Source: Taenia hydatigena
Lineage: Eukaryota; Platyhelminthes; Cestoda; Cyclophyllidea; Taeniidae
DNA length: 64,000 nt
NCBI GenBank assembly: GCA_036345935.2
Contig: JADWOT020000868.1
Span: 1-64,000, forward strand
Reading direction: 5' to 3'
Shown here: piece after piece, positions 38,101 through 51,100 of the stretch
Layout: every line of letters starts with the position of its first letter
Position numbering within the stretch: position 1 is the first letter of the stretch
Made by a program: the position numbers and the translations under genes
The notes under the pieces: model-generated
The model's input: the letters and a program-made list of their open reading frames with translations, nothing else
What the model was told of the DNA's origin: nothing
Databases searched by the model: none

Positions 38101-39086
38101 TTACGAAAGACAGCAAACGGATGTAAAGATCACTGGTAGAATTCCATTCTACGGTATTCAATTTCAAGAGTCAGTTCTCTGCGGGCCCTTCGTAGAAGCA
38201 CCACGCAAAACAAGTGCTTATTGAGCCATAGCCATTTGCTGATGTGTTGATGCACTTGTATCCAACTCCAACTCTTCATCCGCTGATTAAGTGACAGCGA
38301 ACTCAAATGGAAACCGCAGAACTACTGATAACGATCGAGTAGGATGAAGGCCGAGAGTTGCGGTGATCAAACATGAACCTGGGCTCAGCCATCAGTGCTT
38401 CCCTGTTCTGCATGCTCGTAATCCATCCTCGTCAATGTTTTGTAGCAATTATAACTATGCTCGAGCTGACGATTTGGCGGTTTGTAGGGAGATTGAGAGT
38501 GAGAAGGGATGAGTGACAATATCCTACACTAGCAGGCTGCTTTGAAAGTAATGATGAGGTGGCAAGAAGCAAGCTTCACACTATGTTTGAGCTTGTGCAA
38601 CCCTTTCCTACTGTTTGCCTATGGTTGACGTAAAGGTGTCCACAAATGTCAGAAAATTTGAAGCCGCTCAGCTAAGACCACATTTACCCAACTGAAAAGT
38701 CTGTCTTAAGGCGATTCAGATTAACTTATTAGTGCAGATAAAGAGCATAAGTGAAAGGCAAATTGGAGACGCATATTTGTTCTACCCTTTTCACCTAAAT
38801 GTAGGTTTGAGGTAGGGGTGTTTAGAAACTCGTCATTTCGTCTTTGCCATTGAAATGTATCCTTTGCCGGAAATGGCAAATCGCCGTGCGTGTAGCTGTG
38901 ATGTCCTTTTCGAGGTAAGATGACACTCCAAGTGCAGTGTCTTTAAAGTTCTGCCTTTGGCTCAGTCAAGCATAATGTGAGTGTCTTTTGAGTCCTTCTT
39001 CTAGATAAACAGAACACACAACCTTTTGATCTAGGCGATTTGATATGAGAAACGCGGCGTATTTATGCGGTAAATAAAGCTGCTGT

Positions 39087-39614
39087 TTATGTTACTACGA
39101 TTGCTAAAGAGAAAGGAAAACAGCAAGTTAAAGAAAAGTAGTGCATTTGAGTACGCAATGGCCATAAATAGCGCATGTCAAATGTGCGATGCTTTGGTAA
39201 ATTGCATTTGTCCTTGCATCTACCGCCAACAGTCTTCACCTGGAAGTCAGTCGTAATAAGTGAAATGCAGCAAGTCACCAAGTTGACGTGTCCGGCTTCA
39301 CATCGCTTGACACAATACATTCGCCATTCCACCGGAGTTGTTGCAAGTGGACAACCCTCGAAGTTGTTGGAACTCGCAACAAGCTTTGCAAAGAGGTGAA
39401 TATCATCTGCTTCATCATCATCCCAACTCCTTGGCAGGAGGGCTATGACTAATACATGATGCGACTTGATGGCGTCTTGGAAGCGCAGTAATTGATGCCT
39501 GAACAGAATTCCTGGATCCAACTGCAACACGCAGCAGTCGTAGTGCAAGACGTCACTTTCAGAATCTCTTCTTCCGATCCCGCCGAAACATATTGCGCTA
39601 TCTTTTGCATTCAC
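39087..39614 (-). pseudogene. F-box family C-terminal core (F-box not found)
   Basis: Residues 24..32 (HYDCCVLQL), 51..55 (SHHVL) and 97..103 (WRMYCVK) match HYDCFFYIL, PHQTL and WRLRCCK of the copy at 63.5 kb with nearly the same spacing (27 residues, then 46 against 45). Both also carry a PLATT block just before the WR motif. After about residue 130 similarity ends at a possible donor (TTCCAG followed by GTGAAG). An in-frame stop lies a little upstream of the frame and no F-box was recognised in the next 1 kb upstream, so this is a 5'-truncated relic or one exon of a longer gene. Confidence 0.75.
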
Positions 39615-39619
39615 ATGGC

Positions 39620-41217
39620 AAAATCGTTATGAATCAATGTGTCAATAGCATCTGTAAGGTACGGGCACGCACAATGATTCATCAAGATTTCTGGTGCCCA
39701 AAGCTTATTAATAATACGTCCGTTTGAGGCAGCTATTGAAGGGATGCTAAGAAGAAGATAGACTTGATAGTAATGAACATCGTTTGGAGCATTTTATATC
39801 CCTAGCCGATGGTTACCAGCCCATGGCTTGAATACCGCATCGTTCAACAGCCCTGCTTTTGTCACTCATTCATTATTTGCTATGTTTGTTCTACCTTTGC
39901 GTGGGCTTCGTTACAAATTTTACGTCATCAAGACAAGCAACAACTCTCTTTTATGGGATGGTTGTTTACGGCAAGACAACAAGCAAAGGTCTGTTTTGCA
40001 TCAAGAATGACCGGGCAAAGACTCAACGAAACCATCGTCAAAGGCATCAACTTACTCTTGCGTCTTCTTTACTCTTCTGCTTAGAGTCATGAGGCTCTTC
40101 TAGATTGCATCAAGTCGCACCTTCTTTTTACCTCCTTCTCTGTTTGAACCACCATCGTAAGGTAAAGTAGGAGGGTCCGTCGCCATGAACCTGCGTCGTC
40201 ATGTGGAAAGGCACGAAGAGCATGCAAAGCAAACGAATTGAACACTTTTGTGGTTGAAGAGAGGATATTCCAACTGAACTGCCAGTCTGTTGACAAATAC
40301 CAATAAAGGTGCACTGCTGTAATTGGTAGACGGAAATAGATGAGACCAGACCCACAGAACAGGATGCCATCACCTTGGTTCGCGTGAAGGTGAAACAAGC
40401 AAGGCAAAGTAGTGCACTGCACGCTAACAAGAGTCGCAGTCGATAGAAGTGTTTTCAATTTAATTAGGAAATTACCAATTTAAAAAATGCAAAATTCGGA
40501 TGATGAGGAGATAACTACAGAAGTTTGAAGTTTGTTTCGTTTCTGTGCCAATGTGTTGCTTTCGGTTGCTCTAAAATATTGTGGCTAGGATTCCTGCTGT
40601 CCTCCTTACTGGTTGCCGAACCTTCGATCTCCCTCTATGGACGCGACGCTGACACCACCAAACCGTCGTGCTGTTTGACTCTTCTATCACCGCTTTGGCG
40701 TCCTCACCTAATGATATGACGGCAATGGCCTTATCATTGGCATTGATAGTGAGGAGAACGATAGTGATCGTGACGGTAGTTGCGCTGACGCCAAGCCAAT
40801 GATGAGAGCCGGCTCAACCATCCTTAATGACTTTTAAAATGTCAGTCTTCCAAAGTAGTGAAAGTAAAAGAAAGACTAAAGATATGAATAACGAGTTAGC
40901 TGTGTTGAAAGATGTGCTGTAATATTTGTGGCCAGTTAGTTAATAGCATATTGTTACGTTGTGTCGCACCTCCTCATGCCTTTTGGCGCCATGGTGGTGT
41001 GTGATGTCACGAAAAGCAGATTGTGCTTAACTTGTGATAAAACTACTCATTTATTATGCGACTTGCTCCCCTGATGTCCACTTTCTTGGCCCCCACTTTG
41101 TCTGAGTGCCTTCTTAGCTTGTTCTTTGCATTATATTCAAATGACAGTTCCCCCTCAGCTATAAGAAGTCATAGAATGCGAAAGGTGAAACCTCATTTAG
41201 CTCATTTTGGCTAACTA
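39620..41217. other. Stretch without a recognised gene
   Basis: Minus-strand frames at 40,087..40,458 (123 codons) and plus-strand frames at 39,809..40,092 overlap one another and have no recognised family. The 123-codon frame lies upstream of, and on the same strand as, the core at 39,087..39,614. It could contain its decayed middle part, but I could not align it. Confidence 0.4.
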
Positions 41218-41427
41218 TTGTTATGGTCACACTGCTTTTCGATAAAAGATCTAAATGTAGGAAATGGGCAGGAGAGAGGCAGACTACATTGCCATTTTGA
41301 AGTCATTACGAATCCCATTCATCGCCTTTCAGACTTTGTGGTGTGGCAGCCACTCTCCACCGCCATATGCATTAAGCATTTTATGCAATACCCTGATGAC
41401 ATTCATGCTTGGATGAGAATGGTCTAA
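41218..41427 (+). other. Unassigned 69-codon frame, weak family resemblance
   Basis: Contains ICIKHFMQYPDDIHAW, which faintly resembles CCIKNFNPTYTDW of the palindrome gene's C-terminal core. The WR pair is missing and the identity is low. It may be an old relic or chance. Confidence 0.2.
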
Positions 41428-42081
41428 AGCACACCACTGATTTAGAATGCACGTTCAAACTAAGCTGATGTTGTGCAAGAATCAGCAGCATTTTCGCAAT
41501 GTTTTAGCAGGAGAATCCGTCAATAATTTATTGCGCCTAGCTATTTGATTGATTCCTCTCAAATGCACACCCGCATAGAGATGGACGGGTGGTTTGAGCC
41601 TCTACTGCCGGCACTCCATTTGCGCGTTCGCTTGCTTGTCATCTCCATGCAAGTACCGAAAATAGCTCCGTGACATACTTTTGCAATATTCAATGGTCAC
41701 CATAGCCTTCCTGCTAATTAAAAGTTCTATTCATAAAAACACAATTTTTCCTCTTCTCTCGCCAATACAGCATTTGAGACAACTGATCACGGCAACTGCA
41801 CCTGACTGAATGTGATTAATAGCGGGAGAGACCTTGTTCTGCACAGTTGTAATTAGACTTGCATTTCTCAAATCCGCTCATCGCTATCCAATCCAGAGAG
41901 AAGGAACTAGGAATTCCTCTCGTTTCTCTCAATGGGACTCGGAAGGCGATGTAGTAGAACAGGCTGCAAACAGCTCCTCTACATTTTATATTTACATGCT
42001 TCACTTAATCGCACTTTATAAACAGATCCTATACTGCGCAGCTCAAACGCAATCCCAGTTGCAGACCTAGTGAAGAGTGCT

Positions 42082-42200
42082 GCACTTCTTGTAAATACTA
42101 ACGACTTAGTGAAATGTTGCAATATCATTCCTGCCACGAAGAAAGCGTTTGAAGTTGCACAGTAACAGAGCTCTATACAAGGTGCGGTGAAATGAAGTCG
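42082..42200 (+). pseudogene. F-box family remnant at 42.1 kb
   Basis: The frame from 42,082 reads LLVNTNDLVKCCNIIP, matching YLNGCDLVNCCMAIP of the copy at 57.4 kb. A stop follows at about 42,166, and a following frame reads RALYKVR, similar to the VLYQQI block. No promoter, start exon or C-terminal core was recognised. Flanking DNA downstream resembles that of the copy at 37.5 kb. Confidence 0.6.
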
Positions 42201-42299
42201 GCGTCCGGCCTACCTGGTCCCTTAGAAAGCTGTAAGAGACATCCCTTAAATCTTCCTTTTTGCTTCGATGGGGCAAGTGGAGGCGAAAATGCAAGTCTA

Positions 42300-45200
42300 C
42301 TGAGGGTCTAGGGTCACGGTGAAACAGTAACGCCCGTCAGGCGCAAGTGAAGGCACTGACCCTTTGCAGAGCATAGATTTGGACTTGGACACCAAGGCTC
42401 ATCTCTGCTACATGCTTGTGATCTAGTCATGTCAATATTAGCATTAGTTATAACAACGTTCAAGATTATAATTTGTTATTTTGAAGCGTTTGAATAGAGG
42501 GCAGACAGGATCAGATTAGGGAAGGGTGACCCTTATGAGAAGGCTGCACTGAAATTAATGGTGAAGAAGCAAAAGAACAAGCAGTGCCCCTTGTTTATTG
42601 TCTGGCAATGTAATCCTACTGTTTGCCTACCACCATGATACATTACGCTGCCATCAAATCGTCAATTGACGATTCTTATAATAAAATTCTGGAACCATCA
42701 GGAACACGTAGCAGCCGCATTTTGATGCTTATCGCAACAAATGGTAGTGCAATCAGTCTTTTTACTTGCCCCTACATACACGCGGGTCGTTAATGATCGC
42801 CCAAATAAACTGGCCTTATCCTGACGACGACGAAGCGAAGCAACCGCAAGTTATCCCTTCTGCGGTGGAGTAAAATAAACTCAACGGGTTGAAGGTGGAT
42901 AGGTGCGTTTTTTTGCTTCTGTCTCTTCTCCATGGAACACGCGAGTGCCGCAAAACTATCAAGACAAATTATCAAGAGTCCTTTGGAAGGAATCAAACAC
43001 ATTTCTGCTCCTTCCTCGACTGTTCCGCACTAAGTTCACTTAACTCTCCATCATTGAAGTCCATCAATTTCTAGGTAGCAGAGATTATCACCTGCAGCTA
43101 ACAAAGAGTTATGTACGTTTATTCCACATTCAGCGATTTTTTTGCTTTTGACTCAGACATCATTTGTAGCACCTCAGCGGGAGGCGATATTGAGTGAGTC
43201 TGTGAGGTCCGCCACTACCGATGCCATAAAGTCACCATTTTAAAGGAGAAGGGATGTTACTACCATCAGAGCGTTCTTTCAAGAAGTCAAATCTGCCGCC
43301 ATTTTCATGTCTTTTTATTCAATTCGTCGCTCTCATCATTGCGTAAGTGAGTAATTAGCAATTTCTACTCCAAGTGGGTTGAAACGAGCATCCCTTACCA
43401 TTCAACCCCTTGTTAAGACGACTAGTGAGAGTTAACATTGCAGCAGCCCTGTTCATGAGCTTCGCACCTGAACTAGCCTTCATTAGTAATCATGTTGTTT
43501 ACTCAGTCAACAGTGCAATATGAGCAGGCTCTCAATGAGGTGAAAGTAAATTTTGTACATTGCAGTTAGTGCAACTTCTGCTGGAATTGTGGTTGCACTT
43601 CTCGAAATCACGACAGTTGGCAGACCCATTTTTGTAGGGTTTAAGTAAAATCTGCATTGCCATTGCATTACACCAGAATCAAACTTTGAAATTACACTTG
43701 AAGAACTGTTTTCCTTGAACGCCTCTATCAATCGCTGGCTCGTTCATTGTAGTTACCTAATTGCGTGGTGTGCACTTTTATCCGAAGGCTAATCCTAACC
43801 CTTTAGGGCATTTGTGATATAAGAAACTAATTAGTAGCCACAAATAAGTTTGGTGCAACCATCAAACCAAGAAAATGCTTTGGATCTTTAGAATTTGCAA
43901 GTTAGTTGCCGGCCAAGTGTCATTTTTGCCAACCCGACTCCGTCTGTAGGCTGAAAGCACTCCAAACCAATCACTAGGTCAAGACACGAAGTAAAGGGGA
44001 GGATTCTTGTCAGCCTGTTTGTATGACTCGTCCGTTACTGAGGCTCTGCTAGGATTCGTAATTGCGGTCATGGCGGTCGCGCATTAAATCGGCATTGACT
44101 GGCCAAACTTCAGCTCAAGTTGTGGGAACAAAGGGCTCCTCGATGTCCACCCGAAGGCCATAATGCAGCATAGTGCTTGGAAGAGTGGTGGTCTGACTCG
44201 ACGACCAGACCGCAGAGTGAAGATGCTGCACGGTGCTTGCATCTTGGCACAATGCATTGAATCACTATACGTGGCGGATTTGTGGGTAAATTGTTACTGC
44301 GGTTCAGTTCATGAAGTGGCCGCGGCACTTCTGCTTTGACTGTGGCGTTTACCTAAGTGTCTCTGCATCGGTCACCTTCGACCACCTCATGCGAACCGCA
44401 CTGAGTAGACTACTTTGGAAATAATCCATGCGACACTTAGATAGCATTCTTGTTTGCTGCTAAAATGAACAAGAGCAGTTTTGCAAGTTTTAATTTATGC
44501 GTTGATGCAGCAAATTTAACATTAACTTGCCCTGCAGCAGAGACACGAATGAAGAATAAAATAGTATACCGCAAGTGCTACTGAATGTCTCTTTTTTTAG
44601 CTCTCATTACGTCAATAATATGGTACCATTTGAATGAAGTAGCAAGTAAAGTTGGAAGAGTCAAATGCTTCTCTTGGCACCTGAAGAACCTCTTCAATTT
44701 GTTCTGTCTGACCACATTTTTGGCAATGAGATCAGGGTCGCTTTCGTGCGCGGTAGTGGTTCACAATGCACGCATCACATCAAGGAATAAGTCGACGCAG
44801 TATGTGAGTCAGGAGGCAATTCTTTCCATCAATGTCTTTTAACTGTTTGTTTTATTCTAAACCTACACTCAGTGTAGTAGCCGCAACGGCTGAGTAATGA
44901 AATGTCAGCCATTTTTAAGATCATCAATGCTGTTCTCAATTCGTACAAAGCTCGTCTTCTTGCTCATCTACCGATCCTCTTCTCTGCTTGCAATTCTATG
45001 TCCATTAGCAATGCTGTCAGTACGTCAATGTGGTATCGTGGGTTCCTAGCTGGCTATCAAAACAGAAGCGATGACAGAGGACATGTCCACTAAGTGACAA
45101 GTGGTGGAGCCAAGGCCCACGATTTTACACGAATCTGCGCAAATCCCAAGTTCTACCTCATTGTTGTCACCCAATCTTTCAACGAACTCAAACTGTTCCA

Positions 45201-45860
45201 TGGTAAAAGCATGCTTTTCTTGGCATAAAGGGTGCGGATCGCTTCCGAGTCACATGTGAACTTGCATGAAGGTGTTTCCTGCTCGCAAATTTCGTCACCT
45301 ACACATGAATATTTATGTGGTTGGATAAGACCACATGACAGAACCGCAGACAGTGGCACAGGAGGTTAAGGCTACTCTGATGGGGCTAAGATGTACCAAC
45401 GTTGGTAATGTTTAAAGTTTGCTAGTTGCAATTACCGAGAGTACCTTCTGCATAATCTTCTCACTCCAATTTGAGAGAATCTCAAGAACACATAATGGTT
45501 CCTTCATGATCGCTACGACTTAAGGGCCTCGTAGCCTTCATTATTCACCTCTCTAACTAGATAACCACTTAGGAAGGAGGACCATCCCTGGTAGTTTTGC
45601 TCAATAGAGTCTTTACGAGCTGTGTTTTACTCCTTCTCTTTCAATGCCAACGATACACGAAGAAACTAGAATGGCAGTGCGGTCCATGAATCAGCTCATT
45701 CGCAATAGAAATGACCTTGCAAGGCATTCAATAACCAGTCACTTCTAGATCTTAGCACTCCTTTTTATGACGCAGGTGTTCCAAGATATCTGGGTAGATA
45801 ATCCTATGAAGAAGACAGCTTTAGCACGAAACATGAACAAGCATCGGTGGTCCAGAAACC
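42300..45860. other. Stretch without a recognised gene
   Basis: About 3.5 kb. The segment 42,410..42,640 is related to 38,400..38,650. Short frames (for example 43,507..43,731 minus, 44,585..44,842 plus, 44,902..45,093 plus) show no recognisable product or splice context. Confidence 0.5.
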
Positions 45861-45869
45861 CACATCACT

Positions 45870-46258
45870 GCTGACGTTCGTTTCTACTATGCAAATTTAA
45901 CCTAATTTCCTGGCAGCATCACACTTTAGCGAAATTACGATGATCGTCAACTTCTTGCTGAAAAATCAATCGCTTCTGCCTTCATTTGATGCCAACGCAC
46001 AAATTCTATAGCCGTTCTCTCCATAGCGTCTGCTTTGTTTGCATCTCTCCTTGCCATTGGACGGTGAAGGACGATCAGTCGCGATAAGGCGATTGCGTAA
46101 CTTTCACACTCGACGACACGCAACGACCCAATGTGTCAACGCCACTGTGAGGTCAATCCAACTCCTCTTTCGCCTTTCCTTCCTCCCCTTTTGAGGCCGC
46201 AGCATCTAAGCCTCGTCACCTCTGTCACACAGTCGATACATCCTACCACATTTTTAGC
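45870..46258 (+). repeat. Shared upstream module of F-box copies
   Basis: About 390 bp that aligns with 51,797..52,210, and whose 3' half aligns in reverse with about 47,907..48,140. Landmarks are TTGATGCCAACG against TTGACGCCTC, CATTGGACGGTGAAGGACG, and TGTGTCAACGCCACTGTG followed by GGTCAAT. It ends at the promoter and ATG, so it is probably ancestral 5' flank duplicated with the gene. Confidence 0.75.
46202..46209 (+). promoter_or_regulatory. Decayed TATA box of F-box copy at 46.3 kb
   Basis: Reads CATCTAAG where the copy at 52 kb has TATTTAAA. The following CCTCGTCACCTCTGTCACAC is perfectly shared, which fixes the alignment and shows the TATA element has been damaged. Confidence 0.55.
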
Positions 46259-46790
46259 ATGGTGGGTTCCAGTAGCCTCCTTTTGCATCTTACCTTTCCC
46301 ACATCTTTACTTATCTTTACCGCTCTCACTTATGTCCCTGCTTTTTCATTCAATATTACAATTTGACATCCTAGTTTGATTCACAAGACTTCTACCTGAG
46401 TTGGCACTCAGAATATGCAGGTTTCTAGATGAGGATGACTTGGTGAATGTCTGCAACAGCATTCCTAGCTGGTGCTGGAGTCTGTCAACTCGACGATTAT
46501 CACAAGCATTGCTTTGGCCCATCGGATCTAGGAAGTGGCTTCGTATACAACCGCGTTGCGTGTTATTCTCTCACACCTCAATTGTCCACCGAGATCCACT
46601 TCCAGTTGTAGAACATCGTGTTAAGCAAGCTGAATCCTTCAGGCAATTCTTAACTCACACTAGGCAATTCTTGTCCCTATGGACCATCAACTACGATCTC
46701 ATAATTTATTCTAACCTACATCTCATCTCCACACTGCATAGACAAATACACATCTGGCACATCGCGCGATTTACGTTGACATACCACTAA
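46259..46790 (+). pseudogene. F-box family pseudogene at 46.3 kb
   Basis: ATG at 46,259 is followed directly by GTGGGT, the family donor. Downstream (46,388 on) a frame reads LLPELALRICRFLDEDDLV and NVCNSIPSWCW, an intact F-box core. The join from available acceptors is one base out of phase with the ATG, unlike the other copies, suggesting a small indel near 46,385. The 129-codon frame continues to 46,790 but loses similarity to the family and does not reach the WRLxCxK core. Its 3' end abuts the end of the opposite-strand copy at 46,800, with related sequence on both sides. Confidence 0.75.
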
Positions 46791-46799
46791 AGAAGTGCT

Positions 46800-47407
46800 C
46801 CACAATGAATAGATCTCACCAATATCTCTTGTAAAGACGGTATACTGCAGGTCGTAGTGGACAAATTGCAACGCCTTAGCAGGTATGTGGTTGTCAGTAC
46901 AGCATGGAGATAGGAAGTAGGCCAGAATGAAGCACAAGGCCGTAGTTGATGATCCTAAAGGAGGAGATTAGACTAGCCTGGATTTTAATTGGCTGAAGAA
47001 TTCCGCTTGATCCACGCGATATTCCACAAGTGGAAGTGAATCTTGGTGGACAACTGATAAAGTAGGTGAAAATAGCATGCGGCACAACCGCTTATTGAGC
47101 CAACTTCAAGTGTTGATGTGCTTAAGCAACACTTGTGAGGATCGTCAAGTTGAGAAAATCCATTGCCAGTTAGGAATTGTGTCGCGGGCCTTTTTCAAGT
47201 TCCCCACATTGGGGATTTGCATATTCAAAGTGCCTCTCAGGCGGAATGTCAGTGATTCGAATTCGTTTCTAAAGTGAAGCAAAAGTTCACTACTGTCAAT
47301 GACATGGAAATAAGATTAAACAAGCAGGAGAATGAATGTGGGTTGGTAAATGGAAGGAAGGATGGGAAAACGATAAGAAGGAAATAGAGACTACTGGAAC
47401 TTGCCAT
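46800..47407 (-). pseudogene. F-box family pseudogene with GC donor
   Basis: Minus strand: ATG at 47,407 followed by GCAAGT (a possible GC donor where relatives have GT), intron 47,404..47,269, acceptor CTTTAG, then exon 2 opening KRIRITDIPPE in phase 0. A frameshift follows (next frame: AL, stop, ICK). Later pieces read ARDTIPNWQWIF and QVLLKHINT, matching the F-box end and the VLYQQINTW block. The promoter is deleted: CCGAGGC is joined almost directly to CATCACC before the ATG, removing the TATA box and about 40 bp. It is dead by several criteria. Confidence 0.75.
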
Positions 47408-47543
47408 GTTGGACGGGTGATGGGGCCTCGGAAGAGAAGAATGGAAATGAGGAAAAGAATTGCATGCAGCAAAGAGATAATAGCCAATGCGGTCCATCGC
47501 AGCACACAGACGACGAGGGCGCAACCAGTCAATGATAGCCCAC

Positions 47544-47906
47544 TTAGTTGGATGTTTCTGTTCCGTGTGGAATAACACCATATTCAGGCGGTCGAGTGCA
47601 CATCCGCATAAAACGCAGCGACAGTCTGTCCTGCTTTATTCGTCGACATGAGCAGTTGAGAAGACTCTGAGCTCCCAGAACTTCTTCTGTTTTCCAGACA
47701 TTTCGGCCATGATGCCAATGGTGCAACTTGGGCAGGACAGTGATTCCGATTGGTTTCTAAAGAGGAACCAAATTATGCCACTGTTAGTGACATGGAAATG
47801 GGATGGAAAATGTGATGCAGAACGAGACATGCAAGGGTATAAATGGGACGTGGTAAAGATAACGAAGAGAGGTAAGACGCAAATGGAGGCTACTGGAACT
47901 CACCAT
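47544..47906 (-). pseudogene. F-box family pseudogene at 47.8 kb
   Basis: Minus strand: ATG at 47,906 followed directly by GTGAGT, intron 47,903..47,757 ending CTCTTTAG, then exon 2 opening KPIGITVLPK in phase 0, aligned with IITDLPPD of the copy at 52.4 kb. After the first dozen residues the F-box pattern decays, though blocks such as LAEMS in another frame may be residual. It is arranged head-to-tail with the copy at 47.4 kb, which starts within 140 bp of its end. It keeps a good TATA box. Confidence 0.65.
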
Positions 47907-47957
47907 GCTGGAAAGGTGATGTTGTGCGTATTGAATGTGTAACAGAGGTGACGAAGT

Positions 47958-47964
47958 TTAAATG
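47958..47964 (-). promoter_or_regulatory. TATA box of F-box copy at 47.8 kb
   Basis: Minus strand ATTTAAA followed by CTTCGTCACCTCTGTTACAC, about 52 bp before the ATG, matching the family promoter at 52,159. Confidence 0.65.
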
Positions 47965-48149
47965 CTGCTGTCTCCGAAAGGGGAAATAAAGGAAGGATGG
48001 AGAACAAGAAAATGGAGTAATGTTACGATGACATTTCCTGCCACCTCGTGTGAATGTGACGCGATCGTCTCATCTCGACCAATTGGCCTTGGTTGTCCAA
48101 TTGTAAAGAAGGATGCAAACAAAGCAGGTGCCGTGGAGACAACATGAAC

Positions 48150-51100
48150 CCTTGTAATGGAGTCAAACTGCCATAGATGTAATGCATTGCCCTCAAAAGA
48201 AGGCAGAATAACTTCTATTTCTGTGAAGAGCTGGCAATCATCGCAGTGTTGCCTGTGCGTAATGCTGCCAAGACAGACAGCAGGTCTTCCGACACCGATA
48301 GCAGACGTCTACAGTAAAGCATGCACTGTAGCCTTCCTCTTAGCTACAGCAGTCAAGTAGGCTGTAGGTATGAGCTTCCAGTCATGAAGCTACAACTGAG
48401 ACACGATTCGCCACCAATAATGCTGCTGACCGGATAAATTGACGTATAAGCGATTGTCGCTCCGCTGTATAACTCTCTCACTCTTTCACACGTTGATCCC
48501 ATTGCCCCACTCTTCACGGATTCGCATATCCAGCTGAATTGAGTTCGTATGTGACGCCATTTAAACGAAGTGAGAAACGCACGTCCTGTTGAGTAAGCTA
48601 CCCAATAGTCGTGGTTTAGTCAATACACCTCAGAGACACCTTTTCTTCAGAGTGAACCACGTCGGTGAAAGGCGTTTGGTTGGTGTGCATGTTGACTAAG
48701 TTTCCTATAAAGTATCAAGGACATTAAATAAAAGGACTTGCATTTCCTCAGTCTATGGGGCAAATTTTCTTCCCAAAGGGTCACAGTGAATCTCTCTTAG
48801 CCTACTCGTCAATTGTTATTACTTGATTTCATGTTGGCGTCAGCTCTGGCAGGACACTTGAATGTGCTAATCAGGTAGAGTTAGGCGTCAAACCAACTCC
48901 GCGCTAGTTGGTTCACGAAACGCATTCATGTAATGCAATCATTTTCCTTCTCCCAATGCTGGACTTGTTAACCAGCAACAGGAACTCAGAAGGCACTTCG
49001 AGCAGCTGACACTGAATTCCCTCGAATCGCGAATAAAAAAGCAAGTATGGGTGGGAGCCGACTGAGAGGTTGTACGCGTGCCTAGTGAGCCATGTCGATA
49101 AGATGGAAACACACAATCGCGTCTTAGAGATGATTGGGCTAAGTCAACTAAAGGTCGCTCTTTCACAAGCGGATATCAATTTTACAATTTTATTCCTTCC
49201 TCTACTCTCACATTGTCACCTGCTGCCTGCATAGGATACCGCCTCATTAACTGCACCGGTGATCTAAATCCTACAGGACGTTATAGCATTCACCTTTCCT
49301 AGATCCCTTGAGGGATGTATTTTCAGGAGCGACTGCATTCGTAATTTTAACGGACAGATTATTGACCTGACGAACGTGGATGAAAACGAGTTGCGATGAT
49401 GGTAATAGAACGAATGTTGAAGGCACATCCAACATTAGACAATAGTGCAAATAATTTGGCACCACTCAAGCATCTTACAGTGCACAAATGTCGCGGTGTA
49501 GGGAGGTGCTCTGTTTGAGGTCCACTGGTTCAAAACCTTAAAATCGTTTATCCAGCATGTGTTCGTCGACTAATATCCTTGGATGCTTAATCACCTACTG
49601 CTCTCGTGATAGCCGACTGAATTACTGCATAGGCATTTCTTTGTAGCCATAATTATGCTTGAACTGCAACATTGCCGCACAATGATTGCGTTTCTTTGCT
49701 GGACGCCCTCGTCTAAAGGCCTTTTTTGCCTTCTGTTTGGTTGCGGCAGGGTAGTCCCTTAGTTTGTTCACCGATAGGATGCATAAGAGACTTGAAAGCC
49801 AGTTTCTAATCCATACAGAAGAAACAAATGCTCGAATGGGGAAAGTATTGAAGGCGCGAGGTGACTTTTATTTCATCTTCCAAATTTGAAGCATTAGGTT
49901 CAGACGTACTAGGGACCCTGTGATGCTGCATAATGTAGGTGCTGCCGGAAATAATTTGTCGTCCTTCTTCTGTGCATCACACTCTTCAATCCCAAAACAG
50001 TATCAGCTGCAAAACTTAGAGGTGACCAAGCATTATTTCAGACACGTTTGCCATTTCAACTACCTTCAGGAGGGGATCCGTGCTGTTTAACAGCTGGCGT
50101 GGACTCTTTTCGAAAGCGCTGCAAATTACACCACCCACATGAGTTGGAGTCTTCCAATCCTTCAGCAAAACGCCAGCCCAAACCAAGAAGGAGAAGGATG
50201 CGCAACTTAACCCAGTTTGAACTAAATAAAATCATAGCAGTCAAGGGGAAAGGAAAGTTGATGCAACCGAGTTAATTTCTCCCAAGTGATAAGTAGTTCA
50301 CTGAGGGATTTTGCATGGTTTGATCCAAAAATCAAAGCTGATATGAAGACGTCTAAAATCATTTCAATATCTGAATGCTAAGTCAATATGCGATGGGGAA
50401 AAGGCATCGCTTGCTGATGGTTGAACCTGTGGTGATCCCTGACAGAAGGTTTGACAATGGCGTTTATCCTCGCGCAGCATTTCTTCTTTAAGTCCTCTTA
50501 CTTCAACTCCAAAGTAAACCTCAGTTTTAGGAGTGGAAAGCACTTTCACCCTTTCATTTATTTTTTGTTTTACAATTTAATTCTACTTCATGGCGGGCGG
50601 AGCAACTTTTAGCAGGAGCCGCTTCACTTCATCACCTCTAGCTGTGGCCAAACACCCAAAATCATTTTGTTGCTCAGCTTTTACTATCTTTTCTGTGTGA
50701 TGCATTTTCATGTGACTGATATCGTCACTCTCACGGGTAATATTGTCTCTTGATGATTAGCGGATGGGATTGTTTTTTGTGATGGCTGAAGCGGAGGCAT
50801 CAAGGAGAGTGCCATTTCCGACAGACATTTGCACGGTCAACTGGCTAGAGAGGGTAGGAGCTTATAAACTGATTACTGCGACCTGCCGCAGGCACCTTCA
50901 AACACACTCTCGTCGAGCATTCAGGTCTACTACCCTTTCTGCTGTCATTAGGCATACTGTTGATCACAAGCCCGAAGTAGACATCAGTGATACCCACATT
51001 TTGTATCGCCTACTGAGTACCGTACACCAGCTCTGGAGTTAAGGTATGTTGCCTTCAAAACAGAGATACAGCACACCCATTCGGCTATTTGCAGGAATGA

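Noticed and set aside
39809..40458. Overlapping frames on both strands near 40 kb
   Set aside because: Five mutually overlapping frames with no recognisable product or family alignment; at most one could be real and I cannot tell which.
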